Source: Heliocidaris erythrogramma
Taxonomy: Eukaryota; Echinodermata; Echinoidea; Camarodonta; Echinometridae
NCBI GenBank assembly: GCA_025617745.1
Contig: CM046864.1
Location: 2,441,624-2,505,623 of the forward strand
Reading direction: 5' to 3'
DNA: 64,000 bases
Shown here: positions 30,435 through 42,115 of the stretch, piece by piece
How the letters are laid out: each line of letters begins with the position of its first letter
Position numbering within the stretch: position 1 is the first letter of the stretch
The notes under the pieces: generated by a model
Databases searched by the model: none
What the model was told of the DNA's origin: nothing
What the model saw: the letters and a program-made list of their open reading frames with translations, nothing else
Program-made: the position numbers and the translations under genes

Positions 30435-31670
30435 GGCCAAGAGGAGGACAGGGAGAAAATGTAGGAGATAGAGATTTGCAAAACCGTGACAACAGAAAGC
30501 ATGGAAATGTAGAAGATTGGTGAGTTTTGTGATTTCTTGTTGATGATGTCAATAATGATCTGAAACTATAGCAGAATGTTTAGAATCAGCAAACTCTCTC
30601 ACCATGCTCACCTAGAGCTAGACTAAATTTGATCGACGTCACTTGGCTTCATAAATTGATAACAGTAGCGTTTATCCCGTCAAAAAAGTTCAGTACTAGG
30701 CCTACTATCACAAAATAAAGCAAGAAACTTGACTAAATTTTCACTTGATCTGGCGGATATAAATGGCGACTGGGCTTAACGAATTTGGCCATTTGTGATT
30801 TATATATAAAGTATTTCTTCAAAATGAACCAATATTTTGAGCTTGGCTGTAGGGCCAATAAGTTTAACGCGAGGACATCGTCGACTGTCAACTTCGACAA
30901 CTGCGGCCATAGCTATAGTATACCTACTAACCTAGCGTTCGCGGCAGCTCCCGGTAGGTAGGCTACCCGCAGCGCGGGCGGCATAGACATGCTATGATAG
31001 CCCTGATGCAGGCCAGCCACGTATGCAGTCCATGCATCCGAAAATGCAATTTCAAGATTCCTGCAATAAATATTTTACAAAGAATCGAAGAATCTCGTCT
31101 AAATATATGGTAAGAATGATTTCTTTTGCATTTTGATGGCTATAATTTTGTTAAATCTAGACTAAACGAAATCTAAAGTTTAACAAACATGACAAAGTTA
31201 AAACCTAACACAAACAATGCACTCATTATTGTGCGAGACATGCCTACAAACGTGAAGAGCATAATCGACTCATAACAGCGCCAAAATTAAATGGAACGAC
31301 GATTAATCCCCATTCATATCTATTCCATTCAGTTTTAATTAAAATAATCATTTTAATTAGTAAAATAAGACACAAAGTCTCATCGAGTTACTACCATTCC
31401 GTATTGACATCGCCTACTGTGTGCAGAAAGATCACAGGCTCGCGAGCGATCGCTACAAAATATGACGTCATCCGCTCGAAGGCTGTTATTCGCGATGTAA
31501 CTTCAGGGTTTTGAAGTACTTGAATTCCACCGGAATTCCAGATTTCAAACCACTATTTCTCATCCGCATGGCAATTTTTGGATAAATAGTGGTGATTTTC
31601 CTCTTCTGTGTCCCCTAAGCTTCAGATTGATATAATTCACCTATTTGATTTCTCGGTTCGGACCAGGTCT

Positions 31671-32231
31671 TTAAAGGCATTGGCTACCTTTGTGAGCAGC
31701 TGATCTAAAAAAATTCTTAAACCAAGATGAAACATGTGTATGAGTACATGTATTAGTACTCAAAAACCCTGAAAACAACCATTATTTGGAATGAAAAGCT
31801 GTAAGTACAACGCAAACCGCGATTTTATAATTTCGCGTCTTCGAGACGTTTTAATAAGAGACCGTTACTCTCGAGTTCAAAAAATAACATGTCTGGCTCT
31901 CTCTGCGTTGAGATCGTGTGCATTTTTTTTTCGGAGAACATGACGAGACTGTCAGTCTACTCGCATTCAACATGTATTAATCGCACTCTACGAAAATTGC
32001 ATAAATCGCTATTCAATATAAATTCAAACTCCAAGAACCGACTGTTAAAATGATAGATTTTCTTTCCAAACATTGACTTAGATTTTCACTGTTTTAAAAT
32101 ACTTCCCAAAGGTATTATGACTTGAGACTCTCATAGCCATATTTTAAAACTATAACTCACATTTTATACAAATTCCAAGTAACAGAATTAGATATTTTTA
32201 AATTCCTAACAATGCTAGCCAATGCCTTTAA
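31671..32231. mobile_element. TTAA-flanked MITE abutting the previous element
   Basis: TTAA at 31671-31674 and 32228-32231, with TIRs AGGCATTGGCTA / TAGCCAATGCCT directly inside. Non-coding and about 553 bp between the TTAA copies. Its left TTAA is the right TTAA of the element at 29395-31674. Confidence 0.78.
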
Positions 32232-32279
32232 GGTTCAGAAGATACGGATGAAAGTTCTACCTACTGGAGAACCTTCAAT

Positions 32280-32560
32280 CAACTTTCTTTTCCATCCATT
32301 TGCAAAAGCAGGAGAGTATACTATTTGCCAGACGCCTCTCGTTATTAAAGGGCAATCCAACCTTTGTAAAAAGCTGATTTGTGTGAAAGTAACAAAAAAA
32401 ATCCAGGATGGTGAAAGCTTGAAAGAAATCGGACAAAGAATAAGAAAGTTATGAATGTTTGAAAATGAAATCACTACATAATTATGTGCGGATCTCAAAT
32501 TTGCAATTTGTTGAATGGATTGTGACGAATTCACGGTCAACTCTCCCATTTATCGTACAC
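32280..32560 (+). repeat. Dispersed repeat E, copy 2
   Basis: Collinear with 18105-18380. Contains TTAAAGGGCAATCCAACC at 32345, the same end motif as the TTAA MITE at 62572. Confidence 0.75.
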
Positions 32561-32820
32561 CACAATGCAATTGAATTGCAGTTTTCTCCTAAGTGCCTCT
32601 TTCCCCGGTCTGTCCTAAAATATTTTGTCGAAAGCATAGTTCTGTGGGTCCTCCAAAAAGGAAACTATCCGACTTAGTTATACATGTTAGAAAAGGGACA
32701 TTTTAGTCATTGTGAGTGTTCGAGCAAATGCGGAAGTAGTTCCGCCACTACATCACAGTGACCGTACCGTTCGGCCAATTTAAAATTCCCATATGTATAG
32801 TGATCACATCACAATGATTA

Positions 32821-33455
32821 CTGTTTTCACGAAGTGACGGGAGGAAAATCGCATATTTTGTCAAATTTGAGTTTTTTGCATTTTTGGACATCATTCACTA
32901 ACATCTTGTACCTCACAAAGTTTCAGATCATAATAATGTCTAATTATGTATCTATGGCGATAACGTCAACAAGAAAATACCTAGTAAAAGGATTTTTCTG
33001 TTTTCACGAAGTGACAGCTTACAGCCGTCCCGTTTGTTTTACGTGCGCGGCTGAGACCCGTCACTTTGTGAAAACAAAAAACAACGCGTCGTTGATTTGA
33101 ATTTGTGTTTACGCGCAATGACGCTTAAATGCGCGGTCATCAAGTCCCATATGTTTTACAGATGTATGCGCGGCTGAGAGCCGTCGCTTCGTGAAACAAA
33201 TCATAAGTGCGTCCTTGAATTTTGTGTTTTCACGAAATGACGGTATGTTTACAGCTCATTTTCCCAAAAAATATAAAAAATATGCAAATAATTAAACATA
33301 GAACTACACATTGAAATGTGGTTTACCCCAGGATATAAAATTTATTCAACCTTCATACACTAGAGGATGATATTATGCTTTAAAACTTTGAAAGCAATTT
33401 ATTCAAAACTAAATTTCTTTTAGTTGCACGCTCAACCGTCACTTCGTGAAAACAG
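32821..33455. mobile_element. TA-flanked MITE with six terminal-motif copies
   Basis: TIR CTGTTTTCACGAAGTGACGG at 32821 and its inverse ending at 33455, each bordered by TA (32819-32820, 33456-33457) as in Tc1/mariner-type insertions. Related motifs recur inside near 32999, 33055 (inverse), 33181 (inverse) and 33223. No coding capacity. Confidence 0.82.
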
Positions 33456-33529
33456 TAACGATTTTCTAAATCACAAGTAAATGGGACATTACCGTTAATG
33501 GTAAGTTGTATGCAACGGCGCCACGAATA

Positions 33530-34235
33530 CGCACCCTCATTGTCCTGCATTCGCTCGATAAAGTGCATGCCATTGTGTTTTTTACCCATTTGTTATGCAA
33601 TTGTCATGTTAACTGTAGTTTGTATTTTCGCCTTATCCCCATTTCTAGCTACTTAGTATATTGTTTAAAGATGTAACTAGCAGTACATGAAAATCATCAA
33701 GGATAATTAAAATAAAAATAGATCTCAAGAAAGACACTAACTCGGATCCATCCAGTTCTAAATAAGAGCAAAATCAAAGTGGGGCCAATTCAGAAATAAC
33801 CTGAAATCAAACTTCTTCGTGTTTATAAAGCAACAACAAAGCATACTACCCCACATTGACGTCGCGCTGCGTTTTCAGTTTCAGAATTGTTTTGCATGAT
33901 TCCGTTTTAATTGGAACCCCGATTGTAATATAATTATCAATAATGAATAAAGCAATAATACACATACAATTCCATTTAATGCGAATAATTTTTTACGGGG
34001 AAGCCCATTATTTTCTCATTTTCAAAAGGATTTATAACTTTATTCCTACCTTTCCCCCACTTATAAAATGATTTCAAAGTATACAAAGTATTGGGAGATG
34101 TTAGGAGGATGTAAATTTGAGGGAAATGTGAGTTGTCCAACAGCCTTCTGTCTTCGCTTAGAAAACGACATTAAAAGACTCAAGTTCGACACTAAGTCGT
34201 ATCCTATCCAATTTCTGTGTTTTCTAATCTGTTTA
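33530..34235 (+). repeat. Dispersed repeat C, copy 4 (longest)
   Basis: Joins the left part seen at 14.8 and 18.9 kb to the right part seen at 21.4 kb, so it defines the family at about 700 bp. Non-coding. Confidence 0.78.
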
Positions 34236-34329
34236 TTTATATATTAAACCCGATTTTTCCCTCAATCTTTTGATTTCAAACGTTTTTACCAAAGTGGCTA
34301 GTTGGCTACCAACGGTAAATGAAACCAAA

Positions 34330-34737
34330 TGGGTCCAGGCACCACAAAACCACCAAAAAGTCGCCAGATATGATTTTCTAGTCACGATCTGATTCTGAAA
34401 GAGGAGATTTTAGAGCTTTGAAATCAAATGCAAATCATTAGCATTGGATGTTCCTAACCCAAGAATGCCCAGTCCCACAGACTGTTACTTGCACTCAAAA
34501 CAAGAGGTTAATCTGTTGTAAAGTTATAGAAGATCAAAATGAGGCAAGTCTTCAGGGTCGTAAAGAATAAAAACTAATGCTTCAAATTCTAGGGAAGACA
34601 TAGTTCTGGTAAAAACAAGCACAAAATACCGCTTTTTGATTGTTTGGTGCTTCCAAATTGTTGAATTATTTAGTAAAAAGTATACTCCTTAAATTTTCTT
34701 TTTGTTAAACTCCTAGTTGACCATGCTGAACAAAAAC
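34330..34737. mobile_element. MITE copy 2 of the TGTGACCAGG family, right end lost
   Basis: Starts near 34333 with CCAGGCACCACAAAACCACC and follows copy 1 until TTGACCATGCTGA at about 34729. It then switches to the poly(G) repeat. About 35 bp upstream are also shared with copy 1. Confidence 0.7.
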
Positions 34738-34960
34738 AACAGGCAGCAAGGTGCTCGAATATCCTCATGTTTAGAATAGCGGAAAACATGTAAAGATTGT
34801 ATATTTTCAATGCAAAAGTATCGAATTTTTTCCTCTCTCGCTTCGCTCGCTCATACAGAGATAAGGGAAACTTGAAATTCGGGCAAAAAGCTTCAGCCCC
34901 TCCCAAATTATGCATTTCCGCCTATTGGGAGGGGGGGGGGGGGGGGGGGGGGGGATAGGG
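34738..34960 (-). repeat. Poly(G)-containing dispersed repeat, copy 1
   Basis: Inverted relative to 42235-42520 (AAATTATGCATTTCCGCC versus its counterpart near 42310; AACTTGAAATTCGGGC versus CTGAATTTCAAGTT). Contains a G run of about 24 near 34931. Confidence 0.7.
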
Positions 34961-35129
34961 GCAACTTTTCAGTGGATCGCCACTGAATATTTTTTTCTGC
35001 CCATAGCACCCCCATTAAAAAAGTGGGGAAACAACCATTCATATGCGCGTGGCTGAGCGAGATACTGTTAAAGATACTATTCGGTACGGTACGGGCCACG
35101 TGAGCTTTTCCTAATGGCTGATACACATG

Positions 35130-36760
35130 TCAAACCAAACTATTAAAGGTGAATAGTTGAGTGATTTCTACGTTTAAAAATGTACCCCTCTCAGACCCTA
35201 GCCTCCTTCGTCGCTTCACTGAGAAAGGTCCACTATATTTTAGTTTGAACCCCCCTAAAAATCCTAGTTACTTGCCCGATACATAAGGTTCGCAAACGAA
35301 TTATAAATAATAAACTAGAAAGGCCGTCAAAGGCGGCAGACCCACGCCTTAGCGGCGCTATTATTCTTGAAACTGCAGAAATAGATATATTTCTACTGGT
35401 TGGTTCCCCTGTCGTGTATAAAACAAAGTAAACGCAATATAGGTTTTGTTTTGTTGCTATTATTTTTGTAAGCAGTAGCCATTCAAAGGGGATAACAAGA
35501 GGCACATCTCCCCCCCAAAAAAAAAAATTAAAAAAAATAAAAAAATAAAAAAAAATTGCCATATCCAGGTCATAGCTTTGTGTGTCCCCACCCTTGAAAA
35601 AATTCTTCCGAAAAAGATGTTTTATTAATTATTGAAACATCCCTCCCCTAAAAGTAATTGATTAGACATGTCAGAGAGCGTGGCGTGGTGAGGAAAAAAA
35701 TGTTAGCAATTTGCATGTATTCAGTGTTCAGTCATGTCAGTGTTAGTAAATGTATTCATGTTCTATCTACATTGCAAATGGGGTTGTTGTTTTTTGTCAT
35801 CGGGCTTGGATAAAATAAATATGACGACAAAATAAGTTGGATCTCGGCTTCAAAAGGACATGCATGCGAGGCACAGAGCTTACTCAGCTCAGTCAAAGTG
35901 TCTTATTACTGGCGTACATTCGGCGAACCTCAGCCATCAAATTTTGCAAATCCACACGAATTAAAAAAAAAGTACATACAGTTTGTGTATATATTTTACA
36001 ACTACGAAATCCACTCAAACAGACATAAATGAGTTATAAACTAACTCAAATCTCAAATGACAGGACCGTTATAACCCAAAGAAAAAAGTTCAATCCTACT
36101 ACAGTCAGCCACAGGCACTGTACTCCCTAGCCCGACAAGACGCCGTCACTTCGCGACAGCGCTGTGTATAGTTATGTACGTACAGCTACACAGCCCACTC
36201 ACTTAGATCAACACACGCGAACACTCACAAGTGCGATAGACTCACTCACGTCGAACAAACTCACCAGATTTTCACCGAAAACAATTAAAATCACGTACTA
36301 CACGTCTGCCAGGATAAAATAAATCACAAAAACTTCCACAACAAAATGGAAAGAACCGGGGAAAATAAACAGAAATGCACAGAAGATAAGAAATAGAGGA
36401 GAAATTCGACGTGCTAGGCCTAGGCCGTAGGGTAGCCTGAATCTAAATGAAGTTGTAGATAAAAAAAGGTATCGCGGGCGATAGCTATATAGCCTATATA
36501 CCGTATACCTAACCGCTTTCGATTTCGCAATAGTACAGTTCAAGCGCGCGAAAAATCCCTTGTTGCTGGGATACGTTGGCTTTGAATATTCATTGCAGGC
36601 TCGTACGGATTTGAAGTGAAATGGCAAATAATGGGTCTAAAAGTCTTCTAAAATTCATAAACCTGAAATAGATTTTTGGTGAGACGAAGTGATGAGTGTT
36701 TTGATTGGCCAAAATATTTCTGCATCGGCAGGCGAAGTTTGGGGTCATCAAACTTTCTAG
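35130..36760. other. Unassigned DNA
   Basis: A-rich tract at 35517-35558; otherwise no gene, TIR or repeat partner recognised. Confidence 0.5.
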
Positions 36761-36780
36761 TTTCTTTCTGTCACCATGGC

Positions 36781-36892
36781 CGTCAATCCTCACAGGAATT
36801 CTATTCAAGTGGGGGGGGGGGGGGGGGGACACCCTATTGTTGCATCCAGGTGTGTCCCCCCCACTTGAATAGAATTCCTGTGAGGATTGACG
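36781..36892. repeat. Hairpin with poly(G) and C-run
   Basis: CGTCAATCCTCACAGGAATT at 36781 is inverted, ending at 36892. Arms of about 37 bp each run into G and C stretches, with a loop of roughly 38 bp or less depending on how the poly(G) (about 17) pairs. Confidence 0.9.
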
Positions 36893-36914
36893 CCCATGCC
36901 TGTCACTATCTGAA

Positions 36915-37190
36915 CTGAAGTTCCTATACTTTACTACAGGGTAAAAACTTCAAGGTCACACAGAATTTGCAGAGGTCAACCAATCATCACCAAAATCTAA
37001 TCGATTCTTTCCTGTCACTTTCTGAACATTTCCTGAAAATTTGGTGCAAATCCGTTCACCCATTCTCTCGTTATCTTGTACACAAACAAACACACAAACA
37101 AACAAACCAAAAAAAACCAACAAACAAACAAACAAACATACGGAGCCCTTTACATAACCCTGCCGATTTCATCGGCGTGGGTAATTAGGC
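36915..37190 (+). repeat. Dispersed repeat with (CAAA)n
   Basis: AATTTGGTGCAAATCCGTTC followed by CAAACAAACA-type repeats (37082-37140) and ending CATCGGCGTGGGTAATTA. The order (toxin-like words absent, CAAA tract, GGCG-GGTAAT end) is that of a common short non-coding invertebrate repeat. Confidence 0.6.
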
Positions 37191-37439
37191 TTGGTCGACT
37201 TTAAATAGCCGAACCAAATGTCAAAAAATACAAGGAAGGGAACGAAACAAACGAGGAGTAAGCCTTCCGTGAATTCTCATGAAACAATATAGATATTACA
37301 GAAGAAATACATCATTACATATGAATTGCCCCCTCCCCTCCCTCGCCTACTAATATCGAGTGACGACTCTGGCATTAACATGTTACACATTTATATTTAT
37401 TTATTTTCGGGGGGCTGAGGTGGTTTGCTTGTAGTCTAG

Positions 37440-37625
37440 TCTTCAGGAGCGGCCGAGTGACTTCCAAAGTGGAGTACAAGAGATTATAATGGGCACTTAC
37501 GAGAATGGAAAATGGACCCTTATTTCAAAGGAAATTAGGAAATTGTCGACTGAAAAGTGGGACGTGACAAAATGAACAGGGCACTTATGTGATATCAAAA
37601 GGTGAGGGGCACTTTTACAAAGTAA
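37440..37625. repeat. Diverged GGGCACTTT-type repeat
   Basis: ATGGGCACTTAC, CAGGGCACTTATG and GAGGGGCACTTTTAC at irregular spacing; see 17640-17960. Confidence 0.4.
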
Positions 37626-37639
37626 TTTACTTCACTCTT

Positions 37640-38195
37640 ATGCTTTCTTCTCTCTCTTTAGCGAGTCCTTCTTTTTGTATGATTTTATCTTGTTCTCCTC
37701 CTTACTTACTTTACTTTTGTACACGATGGAACAGCCTTAGTGCGAATCAAAGAAATAGTCGGTCGTTGAACATGGTGAATGCTTTTAAGTTGTCACTTAA
37801 TAACCAAAAGTAATAGCTGATCTACATGTCATCATCAAAATGTTTAGATATGATCATATGTTTTCTAAAATATGTAATGTCAGCTTTAAACGGCAAGTTA
37901 AGCTAACTGTTAAATCGTTTTTTCTTTTTAATTGGTGTTTTTTTATCTTGTTTCTTTTTGTGTGCGTATTTTTGCATACTTTAACACTTTTTTTCAATCT
38001 AATTATTCTTAGTTGTTTTCAAATCTGGATTTTGTATATACGTAAATTATTTTTTTTTTGTATTAGTAATTTCTACAAGGGATTATTCACTTTTTTCTGC
38101 ATGTCAATCGATCTTTAAAAATATTGTCATGTACATAGTAAATGCTGACAAGGCCGTTGTGGAAAGCAGTTCGGGTCTATCAGGGTTATCCTGAG
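37640..38195. other. Unassigned T-rich DNA
   Basis: Fragments such as TTTCTCTTTTTGTATG and frequent T runs; no reliable coding or boundary. Could be a LINE 3' UTR but not demonstrable. Confidence 0.35.
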
Positions 38196-38199
38196 GGGT

Positions 38200-38405
38200 T
38201 CCGCTCGCTAGCCATAAGGACCGCTATTCATTAAAAAAATATTCATAAGGACTGCCATTCATAATAAGACATAAGGATCGCTATTCATAATACGGAAAGA
38301 GGGTCGCTATTCATTATACCAAATCAGGGTCGTTAATCAAAAGGGTCCCTAGTCATAATTCGAAGAAGAGTGTCGCTATTCGTAATCAAATAAGAAAGGG
38401 AAATG
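38200..38405 (-). repeat. 26-bp minisatellite family, short array
   Basis: Inverse of the TATGAATAGCGACCCT unit: AGGGTCGCTATTCATTATAC and relatives, with CCATAAGGACCGCTATTCAT at the edge. Same family as 44560-45190 and 48455-48790. Confidence 0.8.
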
Positions 38406-38729
38406 GATGAAGGACAACCCCACGGTACTATATTTAAGAAAGTCTTAGAATTTATTTTCCGGCTTTTGTCAAATATATCCCTATTTTTTTGTTAAAGTGA
38501 ACTATATTTATCAATGCTCCCCACACTTTGAAAGGCCCTTTGCCAATGCCTTAATAGTTAAGAACACCATGTCTAATCCATACATCTACGTAGGAGGAGA
38601 GGACCCCCTCCCCCACCACACACCCACACATACGCAGGTCAAGATCCTCCCGCTTCTTAACTCCAGTGGAGGCCCTAATCCTTAGCCTTTATCTCAAGTT
38701 CCAATTCTCAAGTGGGATTGTCGTAGGGT

Positions 38730-40045
38730 GCTTGTCCTGGAGATCAGTTGTGGGAGGGGGGGGGGGGGGTAGTTGTCCCGATACGGGCTTAGAAATTGCC
38801 GCGAGAAATTTGTCTTTGGTTTTTATTTGGGGTGGGATATCAAGCCCTCGTAGCAATATTTTCATAATGCGTGATTTTCACGTACAATTTATTGGCATCT
38901 ACCGTCCTTACAGTGTGCCCCTGTTTATGGCCATGGACGTAGGAATAAAGTATGCCCTCCCACCGTTTGGATTTTCAAATTTCCCAGATTAAAATCACCT
39001 TTCAGAGCATTTGAGTGCAAGTGGTTTCATGGTAATTACTAACAAAATTAATAACAAAAATCATGACAAAAATATGGGGAATATATGGGGAATATCACAC
39101 ATCCTCCCCCTCCTGGGAAATCGATGCCCATGCTTCCATAGCATTTAAAATATAGACTCTACTATTAGAACCGTCGATTATGAACTCCCTCCTTTAAAAA
39201 AATGTGCAGGGTATACATGTATATATATATCGTATCCGGTCAACTACCCCCAGACAACTACCCCCTTAAGTCAACTATCCCCAGGACATCTATTCCTTAT
39301 GTTCGTTCATATTTTCCTCCTTTTATCTTTTCTTCTGTCCTAAACTTAATATTACTTTATCTTTCTGCATTTGTTTTGCCTAACTTTCTTACGTTATTAT
39401 TTGATTTAGTATCATTCCTTTATTTTTCCTCTTCATCCTTACCTTCGTCTCTCTTTATTTTCTTCTTTCTCTTTTCTTTCCTTCTTTGCTTATGTTATTC
39501 TTTGTTTTGGGCCTTCTTTCTCTTTAAGTACTTTCTTATGTTATTCTTTGTTTTGATCTTTTTTCATCTTCTCTTGTTGTCTTCTCTCATGCCCTTTTTT
39601 TTATTTTGATCTTTCTTGTTCTTCTCTTTCTGTATTTTGATCTTTCTTGAATCTCCTCTTTCTGTCTTTCCATATATTGTTCTTTGTCCCTTTCTTTATC
39701 TTCTACTCCTGTCTTTCCCTTATAAATGTTATTCTCTATTTTATCCTTCCATCATTTTGTCTTTTTTTCTCTCCTTATGTTTCCCTCTATTTTTTCCTTC
39801 TTTCATCTCTTTCATCTTATGTTCTACCCTACCCCGTGTATTTCTTCATTATTGTCCTTTCATCTTCTCTTTTGATTTTTCCTCTATCTCTTATTCTTTG
39901 TTTCTTCCTTTTATCATCTTCTCTATTCTGTCTTTCTTATTCTAGCATCTTCTTCTCTATCCTTCTTTTATGTTTTCAGAATTTTTATTTTATTTCTTCC
40001 TTTATCATTTTGTATGATTTTGTTTTATATTTCTCTTCTATATAG
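38730..40045 (+). repeat. Dispersed repeat F, copy 1 (long polypyrimidine)
   Basis: Left part (GTCCTGGAGATCAGTTGTGG, poly(G), GCGAGAAATTTG, CTACCGTCCTTACAGTGTGC) is inverted at 54950-55290. Right part (GGTCAACTACCCCC, then about 750 bp almost purely pyrimidine) is inverted at 51880-52740. ORFs here are products of C/T bias. Confidence 0.82.
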
Positions 40046-40073
40046 GATTTGAAGGTTTGCATGGTGAAGTTGT

Positions 40074-40238
40074 AATTCAGAAAAAGGTTTGCGGTACAAC
40101 CATGTGAGTTGGAATAACTCCACGTTCCGGTCAGAATGCTCTGGCCGTCGTCAGGAGAATGAGAAGAGCGAATAAATCAGCAGAATTTATATATGAAGCA
40201 GCAATTCAATAAATAAAATGGATGCAAACACATAACAT
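40074..40238. repeat. Penelope-like terminal inverted repeat (3' side)
   Basis: Inverse of 41951-42115. On the minus-strand-equivalent reading it carries CTGACGACGGCC and CCGGAACGTGG, reminiscent of the hammerhead ribozyme core known from Penelope-like terminal repeats, but with GGAA in place of GAAA. Confidence 0.85.
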
Positions 40239-40440
40239 AGAAAGAAATAGTAACAGTAACATCAAAGTACCTACATTGAAAGGATAAATAACATCAAGGT
40301 ACCTGCATTGAAAGGATAAGTGACATCAAACGAATCCTGTGTTGAAAAGAAAACATTGAAAGCAAGTGAACAATAGGACTAAGAAATCAATTAACCGTCT
40401 GGATAAGCTGGAAACAAAAGGGGGATTGGGACCGTAGGTA

Positions 40441-40815
40441 ATCTGTGGAGAGAAACATGACATCCTGTCGGGGAAAGAAATTAAGGTTAAAACATACATA
40501 TGGAAAAGGTGAACTATTGACAACAGAATGAGTATACTAATAATAATTGTTATGAAAGAAATTAAGAGAAAATGATAATGAACAAATTGAGGAGAGAAAC
40601 ATGAAATCCTGTCGGAGAAAATCTGAGGAGAGAAACAAGTCATCCTGTTGAGGAAAGACATTAATTTAAAACAACCTGTGGAAAAAAGGGTGAAATAATG
40701 ACATCAGAATGAGTATTCTAATGATGAATATAATGAATGAAACAACAAAAACAAAGGTAATGAACACGTTGAGGAGAGAAACATGAAATCCTGTTGAGGG
40801 AAGCAATAGTGGTTA
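40441..40815. repeat. Imperfect tandem repeats inside Penelope-like element
   Basis: GGAGAGAAACATGAAATCCT or close variants occur at about 40445, 40593, 40624 and 40774. The intervals also repeat (CAGAATGAGTAT, GGTTAAAA). They lie between the ORF end and the 3' inverted repeat. Confidence 0.75.
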
Positions 40816-40843
40816 AAATACATAAAAATTATAGCACTAGTTA

Positions 40844-41944
40844 TTATTGGAAGAGTGAAAACCATATGTCGCTGATCTGTAAACCCTTATCCTGTGTAAC
40901 TGTGTCATGTTTGTGAATCTCGATGGCTTCACGGACCCTCCTGGTATACCAGTTGGAAGCGGGGGCTACAAGTTTGGTGTCTTCCCAGTTAATCTGGTGA
41001 TCACGAGTGACCGAATGATTGATAATGGCAGATCGGTCGTAGTGACCGAGTCTCCCATGGGCACGGTGTTCCTTGATGCGAGATTTGATGTCCCTCCCAG
41101 TCTCTCCGATGTAGACCTGACCACAGGAACATGGTATGCGGTACACTCCTGGTTTGCTGTCGGGAGAAGCTGTGTCTTTGTGTGTGTAGAGAGACTTGTG
41201 AAGTTTGTGTTTAGAACTGAAGAAAACCCGTATGTTGGCCTTCTGCAGGACTCGTTGAATGCGGAGAGAGACATGACCTGTGAAGGGAATAGTGCAGGAC
41301 GAGATGTGTCTGGTTGGTGGGGGAGCATGTGGTTTGTTGACAGATGTGCGTATTTCCTGAGGAGGGAAACCATTGTTGACTAAGGCTGCTTTGATGTGTT
41401 TTAACTCGTCGTCAAGGCTGGTAGAGTCGCAAACGTTGTGAGCTCTCCTGATCAGGGAACTGGAGACCGAACGTTTGACGGACGGATGGTGGAAAGATCG
41501 GAAGTTTAGATAGCGGTCTGTGTGGGTAGGTTTACGGTAAACACTATGGGAGAGTGAACCGTCAGGCTTGTGGGTGATCAAAACATCAAGAAAAGGAAGA
41601 GAGTTATTGTTTTCTGCTTCTGACGAGAAGCTGATGGAGGGGTGATGTTTGTTGAGAAAATCCTGGAAGTTGTTCAGCTTTTCCGGACCGTGCGGCCAAA
41701 TGACAAACGTGTCGTCAACGTAACGGAGCCAAAGTGTGGGTTTATACGGTGCTGTGGAGAGAATAGTAGTTTCGAATTGTTCCATGAAGAGATTAGCTAT
41801 AACTGGGGAGAGTGGCGAGCCCATGGGGGCACCTTCCGATTGGTTGTAGTACTTATCCCGCCACTGGAAGCTGGTGGAGGTAAGACATAGGAGAAGAAGG
41901 TCATATATCTGTTGGGGAGATAGTGGGGTTCTGTCCTGGAGATC
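40844..41944 (-). pseudogene. Penelope-like RT C-terminal half plus GIY-YIG endonuclease
   Basis: The frame is open from about 41944 (entering at DLQDRTPLSPQQIYDLLL) to the stop at 40844, about 366 residues. RT: SEGAPMGSPLSPVIANLF, the YVDD catalytic box in LRYVDDTFVIW, NNSLPFLDVLI and SVYRKPTHTDRYLNF. The endonuclease domain has GVYRIPCSCGQVYIGETGRD (GIY-YIG type) with the following KSRIKEH, and an Asn/Glu-containing tail. The first half of the RT is missing because the 5' inverted repeat directly abuts the frame at 41951. The remaining frame is undamaged, so truncation came with insertion rather than decay. Confidence 0.9.
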
Positions 41945-41950
41945 AGTGTC

Positions 41951-42115
41951 ATGCTATGTATTTGCATCCATTTTATTTATTGAATTGCTGCTTCATATAT
42001 AAATTCTGCTGATTTATTCGCTCTTCTCATTCTCCTGACGACGGCCAGAGCATTCTGACCGGAACGTGGAGTTATTCCAACTCACATGGTTGTACCGCAA
42101 ACCTTTTTCTGAATT
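41951..42115. repeat. Penelope-like terminal inverted repeat (5' side)
   Basis: Inverse of 40074-40238. Directly joined to the truncated RT frame, as in pseudo-LTR organisation. Confidence 0.85.

Larger units (their letters stand above)
29395..31674 (+). mobile_element. TTAA-flanked TIR transposon with degenerate ORF
   Basis: TTAA at 29395-29398 and 31671-31674 brackets inverted ends AGACCTGGTCCG / CGGACCAGGTCT. Inside are an acidic reading frame with one stop (29747-29971) and a 177-bp-arm inverted repeat. TTAA duplication suggests piggyBac-type mobility, but no catalytic transposase domain is readable. The right TTAA is shared with the next element. Confidence 0.75.

Noticed and set aside
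39202-40045. Several Phe/Leu/Ser-rich ORFs that look like membrane proteins
   Set aside because: They translate a polypyrimidine tract; all frames give the same hydrophobic bias. The same applies to 51822-52575 on the other strand.
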